A DNA stretch of 64,000 nt from CAUZWH01 sp965224275 (GCA_965224275.1 CBDCYR010000011.1:558001-622000), one strand, 5' to 3'. Positions 8,174-17,045 are shown, numbered from the stretch's first letter. Made by a program: numbers and translations. The notes: generated from the letters alone by a model not told the origin.

Positions 8174-8560
8174 ATGAAGCGCATTGTAACGCTACTCCTA
8201 TGTGGTCTCTTGCTGGCCGGATGCGGCCTGCTGAGCAAACAACTCGATGAGGCGAAGGGAAAGCATATCGACTTTCTAGTCGCGAAATGGGGCTTGCCAG
8301 ACGGCGAAAGAACAATCTTGGGGAAGAAGGTCTACTTCTGGACTAGCTCAGGAACCATGAGCTTCGTTGTACCGCAGACACAACAAACAACTGGTCTTGT
8401 TGGAACGACCCCATTTTACGCAACGACAACGAGCTACAGCTCCGAGAGTGTTGGCAAGGAATGCTTGATACAGGTCGTCGTGGATGGAAACGATGTAGTG
8501 ACCAACTACAAGTTTCGAGGAAATCTAGCTGGATGCGGCGACTTCATTGAAGTTTTCTGA
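8174..8560 (+). CDS. Small lipoprotein, function unknown
   Basis: A 128-residue protein with a type II signal peptide: MKRIVTLLLCGLLLAGCGLL, with the lipobox LAGC and acylation at Cys18. The mature part contains KWGLPDGERTILGKKVYFW, reminiscent of small outer-membrane lipoproteins that carry a WGxP motif, and two further Cys near the C-terminus (GKECLIQV and NLAGCGDF) that could form a disulfide. A ribosome site AGGAGG lies just upstream of the ATG. Exported and probably anchored in a membrane; no enzymatic motif seen. Confidence 0.75.
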   Translation: MKRIVTLLLCGLLLAGCGLLSKQLDEAKGKHIDFLVAKWGLPDGERTILGKKVYFWTSSGTMSFVVPQTQQTTGLVGTTPFYATTTSYSSESVGKECLIQVVVDGNDVVTNYKFRGNLAGCGDFIEVF

Positions 8561-8624
8561 AGAAGCAATGCTCGAGCAGAGGTTTGAGTGATGGCGTTGG
8601 TCAAGCCTTCATAGGGGACAGTGA

Positions 8625-9281
8625 TTGAGACAGGTACTACCGATCTCCTTTGTGTGGTTGTTGCTCGCTGGATGCCAGGAGCCCGCTGGTCAGCAGGTGC
8701 TCTCCGTCCAACAACAAGCCAGCGTGGCAAGCGGCCGGTCTGCACTTAGCGTCGAGGGTTACGACGGAGACGTTCAGCCTTTCACCGTCCCCGTTCTTCT
8801 TCGCATCAACGAAGTTCGCTCGTTCAAAGTACGTTACAAGATCAATAAACGAACTACAGATGGTAAGAGGACGTTCGAAGCAGCCGAAATGTCTGGTTCG
8901 ATAGTGGCGCCAGCAGACGAGCGTCGGATCTGGGATTTGCGCTTGGACAAACTTCAAACAGGGAAGCGAACTATGAAGGCTCGCCAACCCTTGGCTATAT
9001 TTCGAATACTTTCAGATTCGCTGGGAAACAACCAAGATATCGACGTTTCGTTCCCCGGCATGAAAGCGCTTGGGGCAACTTTGCCGGATCCGGCGGATCC
9101 TAAATACGAGGCCCTCCTCGAGGCGTCCTGTCTCGGGGTATGGAATTTCGTCGCTCATAAAATACTCCTGAACTTCAAACGATATGCCGCTTTGACGATT
9201 CGCGCGGTGACCCGCCCAACCCGTGTCGACTCAACCCTTCAAGTGTCTACGGCAAAGCTGCGCGTCGAATCGCTCAGCTAA
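8625..9281 (+). CDS. Predicted lipoprotein, function unknown
   Basis: A 218-residue protein from a TTG start (MRQVLPISFVWLLLAGCQEP). The start is supported by a complete lipobox LAGC and by the lack of any nearby ATG that keeps the signal peptide. The mature part is mostly beta-like, without recognised motifs. Its stop overlaps the stop of the convergent small gene at 9278 by 4 bases. It has GC content and codon use below the window average, like the neighbouring lipoprotein gene, which suggests an acquired pair. Confidence 0.6.
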   Translation: MRQVLPISFVWLLLAGCQEPAGQQVLSVQQQASVASGRSALSVEGYDGDVQPFTVPVLLRINEVRSFKVRYKINKRTTDGKRTFEAAEMSGSIVAPADERRIWDLRLDKLQTGKRTMKARQPLAIFRILSDSLGNNQDIDVSFPGMKALGATLPDPADPKYEALLEASCLGVWNFVAHKILLNFKRYAALTIRAVTRPTRVDSTLQVSTAKLRVESLS

Positions 9282-9445
9282 AGCGGATTGTCCTCCCACA
9301 CCAGCAGGCACTCGCGTTGGTTTTCCGGCACATCGTCCTGATCCGGCAGCGGATCGCACGAAATCACCCTCCCGTCTCCCGGATCTTCGATTTGCTGTCG
9401 CCATTGGGCGCACTCGCTGCAAAGAATAACTCGGTTGCTAGGCAT
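9278..9445 (-). CDS. 55-residue zinc-knuckle-like protein
   Basis: The ORF reads MPSNRVILCSECAQWRQQIE, has one more Cys in VISCDPLP and a fourth in RECLLVW. The CSEC pair followed by two spaced Cys is a plausible structural zinc site. A GGGGAGA ribosome site lies 6 bases before the ATG. It begins 12 bases after the stop of the interrupted gene at 9458, so the two probably formed one transcription unit on the minus strand. It is too short to assign a function. Confidence 0.6.
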   Translation of the reverse strand: MPSNRVILCSECAQWRQQIEDPGDGRVISCDPLPDQDDVPENQRECLLVWEDNPL

Positions 9446-9795
9446 GATCTTTCTCCCCTATTTGGCGGCCTGGTTTGATCGACTGAGGCCGCAGACAAAA
9501 GCGGTATGCGCTTCGAGCTTCTGCGCCCGGTTCGGGTCGCGGCGATCGGGAAGCGTGATGCGGGTCATGTAGCGACGGTCGAGCCTCGCCAGCTTGGCCG
9601 CGTCTTTCTTTTTGATCGCATCCTTAAACGCCTTCGCGAGCAAAGCCCTCGTTTTCGACGGCTTCGTCAGATCCTGCGGCGCGAGCAATTTGTAATGGTC
9701 GGCGTCGTCCCACACCAACGGTTTCATTTCCGGCGTTACTGTCACGTAGCACACAGGCAGCCGGGTGCTCGCCCCACCAACCGCCTCCTTGGCCC

Positions 9796-10708
9796 TAAGC
9801 ACTCGAAACTCTAGTTTGATAACAGCCTTGCGAGCCGCCTTGTGAGGAGTCGGATGTTGGCGACAAGAATCCATGCCTGTGCGGAGGCGATTGATTTCTC
9901 CCAATCCTTGGCCAGTCGACGAGCATCGGTTGAGCCAGGCGAAGGTCCTCTCGACGACCCATCGTCTGGGCAGGAGCTCGAAGCCCTGGGCGGTGTCTGA
10001 GCGCTTCACTCGAGCTTCCAGCGGCCGATGTCCTCAAGGGCGCCGGTCGAGTTGCGGTCCCGCGTAGGCGGCGTCGGCGAAGAGGTGACGCAGCCGGGGG
10101 AAGCGATGACGGATCGATTTGAGGACCTCGGGCGCGCCGTCGCGGTCCTGGATATCGGCTGCGTGCACGATCAGGCCGACCAGCAGGCCGAGTGTATCGG
10201 TGACGATGTCGGCGCGGCCCTTGATCTGAGCCCGCGTCATAGCCCCGAACACCACCGCTTTCCGTGGTTTTCACGCTCTGGCTGTCGATCACCCCGGCGC
10301 TCGGGCCGGCCTCGCGTCCTTCCAGCTCCCGGGCCGCCATGACCAGGTGATGGTTGATGCTCTCCAGCAGGCCGTTGGAGCGCCAGTCGGAAATAGCGCT
10401 GGACCGTGGAAGGCGGAGGGAATCGTTCGGCAACATCGCCCACTGGCAGCCCGTCGAGGATCATGACCGCATCCATGACATGGCGCAGGTCCGTCGTCCT
10501 CGGCCGGCGATCTTCTTGCGCGGCGGCATGAGCGGCGCGATCAACGCCCACTCTCGATCCGTCAGGTCGCTTGCGTAGCGCCCGCCACGGCGCTCATAAT
10601 TCGGGCGAGTGATTTCGGTCCACATGTTGTGCCTCCTCGTTTGCTTTGACACAACCGAGTAAGCCACAACCGCTGAAATCACTCAACTAGTTTCGGGTTG
10701 GCCTCTAA
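9796..10708 (-). mobile_element. IS5-family element, copy B, decayed
   Basis: 907 bp (9799-10705) against 932 bp in copies A and C, flanked by TAA on both sides (9796-9798 and 10706-10708). Alignment by eye to copy A shows about a dozen small deletions or replacements: acagtaccttg is acagccttg, gtcgtagaaat is gtcggaaat, and gaagtcgttc is gaatcgttc. Long stretches between them are identical. The left end has also lost part of its inverted repeat. The transposase frame is broken several times. Confidence 0.9.
9799..10640 (-). pseudogene. IS5-family transposase, copy B, multiply frameshifted
   Basis: Pieces of the copy A/C transposase appear in all three frames: MWTEITRPNYERRGGRYASD, then LEGREAGPSAGVIDSQSVKT, then TDTLGLLVGLIVHAADIQDR, then FELLPRRWVVERTFAWLNRC. 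The catalytic residues are encoded but never in one frame. It cannot yield an active enzyme, though copies A and C could act on its remaining ends. Confidence 0.9.
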
Positions 10709-11276
10709 GCTGGAACGCCGTCACCAGCTCCGGTGCCAGCGCTTCTGCGGCGCGTCCGGTGGCGAAAAACTGTTCCGACTTGAGGTTGGCGCCCGCTGCA
10801 TCCCCCTGGGCCGCATTCCGGATACCGACCTTTCCGGTGGTGTCGATCGAGCCGATCACCGATGCATAAGTGTCGACACCTTTGTGGGTCCCGACTGGGA
10901 TGAACGACACCTCTTTGCGCCGGTAGCCGAACAAGATTCCATTCGGCACCCCGTTTTCGGCGAAGTCGACCTTAAGCCCGGTCGATGTTGCGGTGCCGAA
11001 AAACATCACCTTCTTTCCGCCCTTCAGATCCTTTGACTTGTTCTTGTCGGGTGTTACGCCACCGAGAATCTCAGCCGCATGACCGGTGGCGTAGAGTTGC
11101 TGAATTTTCGGATTGAACACCGCGCCATCCGAGCGGATCGACGCGAAAACAGGCGGCGCCGCACCGTTGTCATAGCGCGGGCCGAAATAGCCCTCGACCC
11201 GGTCGTAGGCGATGCTGATGTTGGGAGGTTTCGGGTCGGCGTCGAGCACACTGACCGAAGTCTTGGCATTCTTAAG

Positions 11277-11308
11277 GCTTAGGCAGATTCGGCAGAATCT
11301 GCCTAAGC
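11277..11308. repeat. Perfect 14-bp hairpin at the junction between the broken gene and the IS91-type region
   Basis: The arms GCTTAGGCAGATTC and GAATCTGCCTAAGC are exact reverse complements around a GGCA loop. No T-run follows on either strand, so this is not a standard terminator. It lies exactly where the truncated gene loses its frame, and could be a terminal hairpin of the IS91-type element or a target hairpin. Confidence 0.7.
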
Positions 11309-11570
11309 TGTTTGAACGAGGCCGTGGGCCGCGAGTGTAGGTGTCAGCCTATGTGGAAAGTGCGTTGATGCCTGCGCCGGGGCGGGTGGTCACTATCGTT
11401 GGGACGCGTGAGACGAGGCTTCCGACCAGCATTTATATTTTTTCGACAGCTGATTGCCGACGGTAGAGACACTTTTCGTTGGCGATTGCCTTGTGTTCGT
11501 AATTGAGCGCACGCCGACCGGTTCGCCGACGCGATGACGACGTTTGCCGATCCGGATGGGATCCGATGTT

Positions 11571-12894
11571 TCATGGTTTCGCGTCCTGCGCCGGTTGAGC
11601 GGGGGGAGGGTCTCGTGAAGAGAACGGATCGTACCGGCGGGAGATTTCCCGGATTTTCCGCAATTCGCCGCCACAGTGCGGGCAGGGAACGGGCGCGATC
11701 CCGGTCTCCAGGCCGCTATTGCGGTGGTCGTCCTCCTCGCCGTCATGGGTTACGGCTGTATGCGCCTGGAGGCCGTTTACACCCAGCGCCTCGCGCGCGA
11801 CTTCGAGGGTCTTGGCACGGCTTCCATTGGCAAGGATTCCGAAGTGGCGGATGCGATGCAGTCCGTTTGGCAGGACATGCAACAGGAACCGGCGGATGAA
11901 CTCGCTTCCATTGGCAAGGATTCCGAAGTGGCGGATGCGATGCAGTCCGTTTGGCAGGACATGCAACAGGAACCGGCGGATGAACTCGTCGGCGGTGATG
12001 GTGGCCGTGCCGTTTCCTTTGCCCCGGACTGGTCGGCTTGCGGCAACGGAAGGAGACGTTCTGTCCATCGCAGGCGATGATGCGGCTGTCGCCGATGGCA
12101 ATTCTGTGCGTGTATCGGGAGAGATAGCGGAAGACCTGTTCGGCATCGCGAAAGGGTCGTTTGGCGTAGACGATCCAGTTCTTGCCGCGGGCGGCCACGA
12201 GGGTGGCGTGGAACTCTCCGGGATTGGCGAGATGGGCGATGCCGCCATGAAATTCGATTTTCCCGCGTGCATGGGCGCGGGTGAGCTCCTCAAGGAAGCG
12301 GCGCCGGAACAGGCTGGCGAGGACCTTGACCGGGGCCAGGAAGGTGCCGCTTCCGGTCTTCCATTGGCCGGTTGCGACATCGAAGCCGGCGTTAGGCACG
12401 ACGATATGCAGATGCGGATGGAAGCCGAGCTTCTGGTCCCAAGTGTGGAGGACCGCGGTGCCGCCGATACGCAGTCCACCGTGACGGTCGTCCTCGGCGA
12501 TGGTGCGCAGGGTCTCGGCGGCGGTGCGAAACAGGATGTTGAACACGACCTTGCGGTTGCAAAAGGCGATCCCGCTGACTTCTTTGGGCAACGAAAATAC
12601 AACGTGGAAGTACGGCACCGGCAGGATATCGGCGGCGCGCGCCTCCAGCCATTGCCTTGCGGCAAGCCCCTGGCAGGACGGGCAGTGGCGGTTGCGGCAC
12701 GAGTTGTAGAGCGGATGCTCGCGCCTGCAGCCGTCGCATTGATACATGTGGCCACCGAGTACGGACGTCCGGCAGGACTCGATCGCGGCCATGACCTTGA
12801 GGCGTCCGGCGTCAAGCTGGCCGGCCAGGCGCCGCCGGTAATCTGCGCCGGCGCGGCGGAAAATATCAGCCACGCCGGCGTCTTTGCGCTTCAC
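11571..12894 (-). pseudogene. IS91-family transposase, frameshifted and with an 84-bp internal duplication
   Basis: The N-terminal part (from MKRKDAGVADIFRRAG) shows the zinc-finger region CDGCRREHPLYNSCRNRHCP, the HUH motif FHPHLHIVV, and the two-Tyr region YLSRYTHRIAI, as in rolling-circle Y2 transposases. After VSFRCRKPTSPG the frame changes: one extra base in a CCCC run at 12022-12025 shifts it, and the C-terminal part TITADEFIRRFLLHVLP continues in the next frame. That part contains a 28-residue segment twice in tandem. A C-terminal CPHCGGE zinc pair follows. The gene is non-functional as written. Confidence 0.85.
11820..11987. repeat. Two identical 84-bp tandem copies within the IS91 transposase gene
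   Basis: Positions 11820-11903 and 11904-11987 are identical. The unit is a multiple of three and adds 28 residues to the C-terminal domain (RRFLLHVLPNGLHRIRHFGI and flanks). A single copy restores the usual family sequence. Confidence 0.95.
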
Positions 12895-12900
12895 GGCGCC

Positions 12901-13776
12901 TCAGGCGTCGATCAGGTCGAAGCCCGAGAGCGGATGGTCGAGGGTCTCGAACATCTTGCCGGTGGCGCGGGCGTAGCCGCGCGTCGTGTCGGCATTCCGG
13001 TGACCCAGGACATCCTGGATGACATCGATGTTGCCGCCACGCTCATGCCAGTGGGTGGCGGCCGAATGCCTCAAGCTATGGAAGGTATGGCAGCCGTCGA
13101 CGCCGGCCTTGCGGCAGGCCTTCTTAAAGGCAACACGCAGGGTATCGATCTTGAGAGGCACCTCCGGCGACTCACCGTAGAACAGCCACGTGACCGGTCG
13201 TGGAAAGAGGTTCTTGCAGTAACGCCGCAGGTATTCGACGAGCCCGTCGGGAAGCGGCGCCATGCGCTCGGCGCCGCCCTTGCCGGAACGGATGTGCAGA
13301 AGCCGTTTGTCCGACTTGATGTCGATGAGTTGCACCTCAACAGTTTCCGAGATGCGGAGACCGGCGCCATAGGCAAGAACCGTCGCGGCCCGATAACGGA
13401 GGTCGGAGATGGCGAGGATCAAGCGCTCGACCTCCTTCTCCGCCATTGACCGGGGCAGTTTGCGGGGCCTCTTGCGGTAACGGAGCCCGTCGACCATCTC
13501 GGGACGGCGCAGTGTGTCGCGATACAGGAACCTGAGCGCACCGAGGCTTACATTGGTCGTGTTCGGGTCGAGACCGCGCTCGATCCTCGCCAGCAGCCAG
13601 CTGCGGACCTCCTCGGCGTCAAGCCGGTCCGGCGGCTTGTTGTAATGTTTGTTGAGGGTCTCGATCTCGCGCAGATACATGGCCTGTGTGCTATCGGCCA
13701 GACCGGCTATGCCCATCTGTTCCATCATCCGCCCTCGAAGAGGCGATACGTATGTCGTGTCGGTGGTTTTCATCAT
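12901..13776 (-). CDS. IS91-associated tyrosine recombinase
   Basis: 291 residues from the first ATG of MMKTTDTTYVSPLRGRMMEQ, which has a GGGAG ribosome site. It has an N-terminal SAM-like core-binding domain (about 20-95) and a catalytic domain with Arg in YGAGLRISETVEVQ, Lys in RSGKGGAERMAP, HSLRHSAATH (His and Arg), LGHRNADTT (His) and the Tyr in RGYARAT. All catalytic residues are present. It ends 6 bases before the IS91 transposase and is probably co-transcribed. Its role in the IS91 cycle is not established; it may resolve intermediates. It resembles phage integrases but has no att site of its own here. Confidence 0.9.
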   Translation of the reverse strand: MMKTTDTTYVSPLRGRMMEQMGIAGLADSTQAMYLREIETLNKHYNKPPDRLDAEEVRSWLLARIERGLDPNTTNVSLGALRFLYRDTLRRPEMVDGLRYRKRPRKLPRSMAEKEVERLILAISDLRYRAATVLAYGAGLRISETVEVQLIDIKSDKRLLHIRSGKGGAERMAPLPDGLVEYLRRYCKNLFPRPVTWLFYGESPEVPLKIDTLRVAFKKACRKAGVDGCHTFHSLRHSAATHWHERGGNIDVIQDVLGHRNADTTRGYARATGKMFETLDHPLSGFDLIDA

Positions 13777-14057
13777 CGATCTCCCTGGCCTGAACGGCGC
13801 TCCACCGGACAATCCGGGGCTGGCCATCAGTGGGGTCGATGCTAACCGTGGGAAACCAGAAAACAGGTAGGCTCTTAGATTGCGGAACCGGCACCCGGGA
13901 TCCGACACAAATCCGGCACTCCAACACCCGGAAACAAGCGCTGCACATTAGGAGGAAGGCTCAATGTCTGAAGCAAAAACTGCCGTGGAGCGGCTTCGTT
14001 CAACCTTCAGTAACGCGACCAGGACGTATTTTCCCGCGCCATTGCAGTCGGAGTGAA

Positions 14058-14366
14058 ATGCCAACCTCAATGTCCAAGCCTGACCGAGGGAGCGGCGCGG
14101 CGAGGGTAGTGAAGTGCGAAGTGGCTTCTGCAGGCGAAGCCAAAAAAGAGGTTCGAGTGCCTAAATATGGAGTGAAATGCTTCGAGGCCAGCGTTTGGGA
14201 CGAGAAGGACTACACGACGGTCGACGCAGAGGGTGAGCTACAGGCGGCGGAGCGAGTGTGCGGGGAGGCATTAGTTCACGCGGGCAAGCCCGGACAACTA
14301 AGAGCGCAGGTTTGGCTGGTCTCCAAACCGAGTGCAAAAGTAATTTTCTACCGTCCTCCAGATTGA
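14058..14366 (+). CDS. Hypothetical 102-residue protein
   Basis: From the ATG of MPTSMSKPDRGSG, the protein contains VRVPKYGVKCFEASVWDEKD and ends AKVIFYRPPD. It is a mixed alpha/beta-like composition without catalytic motif. A longer in-frame extension upstream (to 13830) reads through non-coding-looking DNA next to the IS91-type region and is doubtful. Placed alone between mobile elements; function unknown. Confidence 0.4.
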   Translation: MPTSMSKPDRGSGAARVVKCEVASAGEAKKEVRVPKYGVKCFEASVWDEKDYTTVDAEGELQAAERVCGEALVHAGKPGQLRAQVWLVSKPSAKVIFYRPPD

Positions 14367-14464
14367 TCCATCGCGCGACATAACCCCTTGCGACGCGCGC
14401 GTGACGGAATTCTACCCAGGCGCGCAGCGTCAGATCAGTCGCCGAAACGGGCCTCTCACCTTAT

Positions 14465-15629
14465 TACCACCGAGCGGAATGCCTGACTCACGTTGGGGAT
14501 TCCCAAGCGGTCCGATCTCTGACTCTTTGTGGTGAACCAATGAGGTTCGCCATGGCAGCGCCTGTCGACTTACGGAACGATTTTGACAGCGTCTCACTGC
14601 GGCGCCTCGCGAAGAGGACCAGGGACGCGACCCAGAGCCGTCGTCTGCTGGCGTTGGCCGAGGTCTACGATGGTGGCAGCAGGACGGATGCGTCGCGGAT
14701 CGGCGGCGTCGGTCTGCAGATCATTCGCGACTGGGTGCTGCGCTTCAACGCCCGCGGACCGGACGGGCTGGTCGATGGGAAGTCACCGGGCGCACCCTCG
14801 AAGCTCAACGCCGATCACCGCCGCGCACTGGCGGAGGTTGTTGAGGCCGGCCCGGTCCCGGCGGTCGACGGCGTCGTGCGCTGGCGGCGCAAGGACCTGG
14901 CGCGGTGGCTCTTGGAGACGTTCGCCATCTCGCTCGACGAGACCACGGTCGGGCGCGAGTTGAAGGCGCTCGGCTTCGCCAAGATCTCGGCGCGGCCGCG
15001 CCACTACGCGCAAAACGAGCTGGCCGTCGAGGCTTTTAAAAAAAACTTCCCCGCCGAACTGGCGAAGATCCGGGCGAGGCTCCCGAAAGGCGTCGAGATA
15101 GAGCTGTGGTGGCAAGATGAAGCCCGCATCGGCCAGAAGAATAAGCTCACACGCCGATGGGCCAGACGTGGCACGCGCCCGCGGGCGCCCCGCGACCAGC
15201 GCACCGAATGGGCCTATATCTTCGGCGCGATCTGTCCCGCGAAGGGGAAAGGCGCCGGGCTGGTCATGCCCTGGTGCGACACCGACGCCATGGCGGCGCA
15301 CCTCATCGAGATCAGTGCCGCCGTCGATCCCGGCGCCCATGCGGTGCTGATCGTCGATCAGGCCGGTTGGCACTTGACGCCCAAGCTGGCGATCCCCGAC
15401 AACATCACCGTCCTGGCGCTGCCGTCACGATCGCCCGAGTTGAACCCGGTGGAGAATGTCTGGCAATTCATGCGCGACAACTGGTTGTCGAACCGGATCT
15501 TCAAATCCTACGAAGACATCGTCGCGCTGTGCTGCCAAGCCTGGAACAACCTCATCGACCAACCATGGAAGATCATGTCCCTCGGCATGCGCAAATGGGC
15601 GCATGGGTTCTGATCAATGACCGTTGGTA
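14465..15629 (+). mobile_element. IS630-family element
   Basis: TA dinucleotides flank the element (14465-14466 and 15628-15629), the usual IS630 target duplication. The ends CCACCGAGCGGAATG and, read inward from the right, CCAACGGTCATTG form an imperfect inverted repeat. Length is about 1161 bp with one intact transposase gene. Confidence 0.7.
14540..15613 (+). CDS. IS630-family transposase, intact
   Basis: A 357-residue DDE transposase. It has an N-terminal paired helix-turn-helix region (TDASRIGGVGLQIIRDWVLR and RKDLARWLLETFAISLDETT). The catalytic core has Asp in ELWWQDEARIGQK, Asp in HAVLIVDQAGWH and Glu in SPELNPVENVWQFMRDNWL, the full DDE set of IS630/Tc1-like enzymes. No frameshift is seen, so the element may be active. 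An internal ATG 12 bases downstream is an alternative start. Confidence 0.95.
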   Translation: MRFAMAAPVDLRNDFDSVSLRRLAKRTRDATQSRRLLALAEVYDGGSRTDASRIGGVGLQIIRDWVLRFNARGPDGLVDGKSPGAPSKLNADHRRALAEVVEAGPVPAVDGVVRWRRKDLARWLLETFAISLDETTVGRELKALGFAKISARPRHYAQNELAVEAFKKNFPAELAKIRARLPKGVEIELWWQDEARIGQKNKLTRRWARRGTRPRAPRDQRTEWAYIFGAICPAKGKGAGLVMPWCDTDAMAAHLIEISAAVDPGAHAVLIVDQAGWHLTPKLAIPDNITVLALPSRSPELNPVENVWQFMRDNWLSNRIFKSYEDIVALCCQAWNNLIDQPWKIMSLGMRKWAHGF

Positions 15630-15680
15630 TTAGACGTCCCAAATCGATCCGGCTGGCACCTATATGGCACCTATACGCAA

Positions 15681-15712
15681 CAAGGGGTCAGACGAATTCG
15701 CCTAACCCCTTG
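15681..15712. repeat. REP-like palindrome, copy 2
   Basis: A 32-bp near-perfect palindrome (two mismatches between 16-bp arms) with CAAGGGGTCAG and ACCCCTTG ends and CGAATTCG at the centre. It lies between the IS630 element and tRNA-Asn and resembles the copy at 7787-7814. Confidence 0.65.
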
Positions 15713-15719
15713 TTAAAAC

Positions 15720-15795
15720 TGGCTCCCCGGGCCGGACTCGAACCAGCGACATGGTGGTTAACAGCCACCCGCTCTACCAACTGAGCTACCGGGGA
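15720..15795 (-). tRNA. tRNA-Asn (GTT anticodon)
   Basis: On the minus strand the acceptor stem TCCCCGG pairs with CCGGGGA. The D-arm contains AGCTCAGTTGGTAGAGC and the anticodon loop reads CTGTTAA, giving anticodon GTT. The T-arm is CTGGTTCGAGTCCGG. The discriminator is G and CCA is encoded. All arms pair, so it should be functional. Confidence 0.96.
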
Positions 15796-16070
15796 TCAGG
15801 TGAGGTGCCCCTTGATCGGGCTTCCTCCAATACCGGCCCCAAATGGATGCCGGCTCCTCATGATCTATCCACCCAAGCGCGTGTGTCGTGTGTGTGTGTC
15901 GTCAGAATGCGCGGGTTATAGCAGGGGCGGGAATCGCGCGCTAGCCGCTTTGCGCGGCGTCGGGCTTGTGTGTTCCTGGCCTCGCGCGTTGCCAGTCCAC
16001 CCATGTTGGCCGGGTTCCCTGGCGGTAAATTCAGCCCACATGGTGGCGGACTTGTGCTAGACGAATCCAC

Positions 16071-17045
16071 ATGCACGGTCAGTTCAAACAATGCCTTCGC
16101 GCCACCGCTCACGCTCTCGCACTTGGTGGCTTGCTCGCTGGTCCGTCAATCGCCGGCTCCGCGCGGGCGGCCGAGCCGATGCCGATCTGGATCGATACCG
16201 ATGCGGCGTGCGGATCGAGCGCGGTGGCCGATGCAGGTGACTGCTGGGCGCTGGCCCTGGCGCTGCGCTCCGAGCAGGTCGTGGTGCGGGGGATAAGCTC
16301 TGTTACGGGCACGATCAAAGCTGGCCAGGCAGCGCTTCTGGCGGCCGACGTCGGTAAGCGTTTCGGCTACACCGGCGAGGTCTATCAGGGTGCGGTGCGC
16401 AAGAACTACCGGCCGACGGCGGCGTCGCGGGCGATTGCCGCCGCGCTCAAGAAAGAACGGCTGACGATCGTCGCTCTGGGACCGCTCACCAATATCGCCG
16501 CAGTGCTGCTGACCCAACCCAAGCTGGTGCCGCAGATCGAACGTGTCGTTACAGTTTTCGGCACACCGCCCGAGATCACCGCGGTCGACTACCTGACCGA
16601 CTATCGCAACTACAATGCCACCGCCGATACCAAGGCGGTCGCGGCGCTGCTGCGGGCCAAAGTCGAGGTGGTGGTGATTCCAATCGATGTCGGGCGCAGC
16701 GCGATGTTGACCAACGCCGACCTGGACATGGCCGATAGCGGCGCCGAGAGCGCGCGGTGGCTGGTCGACCTCAGCCGTGGCTGGGTCAGCACCTGGCGCG
16801 AGCGGGTGCGCGAGGCCGGGGCGTTTCCCGCCGACAGCGTCGCGGTCGCCTACGCCACGCATCGGGATTTGTTCACGTGTCAAAAGACGCTCGGCCGATT
16901 CGCTTGGAAGCACTCGTTCTTTAGCGAGAAAAGCGCGCTGCGGATTGGCGACGACATCGAAGGTGGGCGTGCGATCACGTATTGCAGCGCCATCAAAGGG
17001 GAGTTTCGCGATCGGCTGATCCAGGCGATCGCCGACACGCGCTAG
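16071..17045 (+). CDS. Exported inosine/uridine-preferring nucleoside hydrolase-like protein
   Basis: 324 residues with a signal peptide (HALALGGLLAGPSIAGSARA). The Ca2+-binding start of the IUNH fold follows as MPIWIDTDAACGSS, a variant of the usual DxDxxxDD in which the second half is changed and an inserted segment precedes DAGDCWALALAL. Further landmarks are LTIVALGPLTNIAAVL and the central N in YRNYNATADTKA. Family role: cleavage of the N-glycosidic bond of ribonucleosides to ribose and base. A periplasmic location and altered metal site make the substrate uncertain. It is monocistronic. Confidence 0.8.
   Translation: MHGQFKQCLRATAHALALGGLLAGPSIAGSARAAEPMPIWIDTDAACGSSAVADAGDCWALALALRSEQVVVRGISSVTGTIKAGQAALLAADVGKRFGYTGEVYQGAVRKNYRPTAASRAIAAALKKERLTIVALGPLTNIAAVLLTQPKLVPQIERVVTVFGTPPEITAVDYLTDYRNYNATADTKAVAALLRAKVEVVVIPIDVGRSAMLTNADLDMADSGAESARWLVDLSRGWVSTWRERVREAGAFPADSVAVAYATHRDLFTCQKTLGRFAWKHSFFSEKSALRIGDDIEGGRAITYCSAIKGEFRDRLIQAIADTR

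Larger units (their letters stand above)
9458..11274 (-). pseudogene. Hypothetical gene split by IS5-type copy B and missing its 5' end
   Basis: The upstream part lies at 10706-11274 and the downstream part at 9458-9798. Deleting the element and one TTA copy gives a continuous frame across the junction, reading VTAFQLRAKEAVGGAST, which proves a single former gene. The N-terminal part has glycine-rich beta-like sequence such as SIAYDRVEGYFGPRYDNGAA and two similar segments ending QQLYATGHAAEILGG and EQFFATGRAAEALA. The C-terminal part is Lys and Arg rich. No start codon or signal peptide is found: the frame fades into a hairpin at 11277-11308, so the 5' end has been lost too. Function unknown. 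Confidence 0.8.
11309..13860 (-). mobile_element. IS91-type element with associated tyrosine recombinase (boundaries approximate)
   Basis: It holds a Y2-type IS91 transposase gene and, 6 bases upstream on the same strand, a tyrosine recombinase gene, a pairing known for several IS91-family elements. IS91 elements have no inverted-repeat ends or target duplications, so the limits are set only by the hairpin on the left and the loss of coding on the right. Confidence 0.6.

Noticed and set aside
11719..13449. 576-residue plus-strand ORF opposite the IS91 genes
   Set aside because: It is antisense to two well-supported genes and has no recognisable motif; a GC-rich shadow frame.
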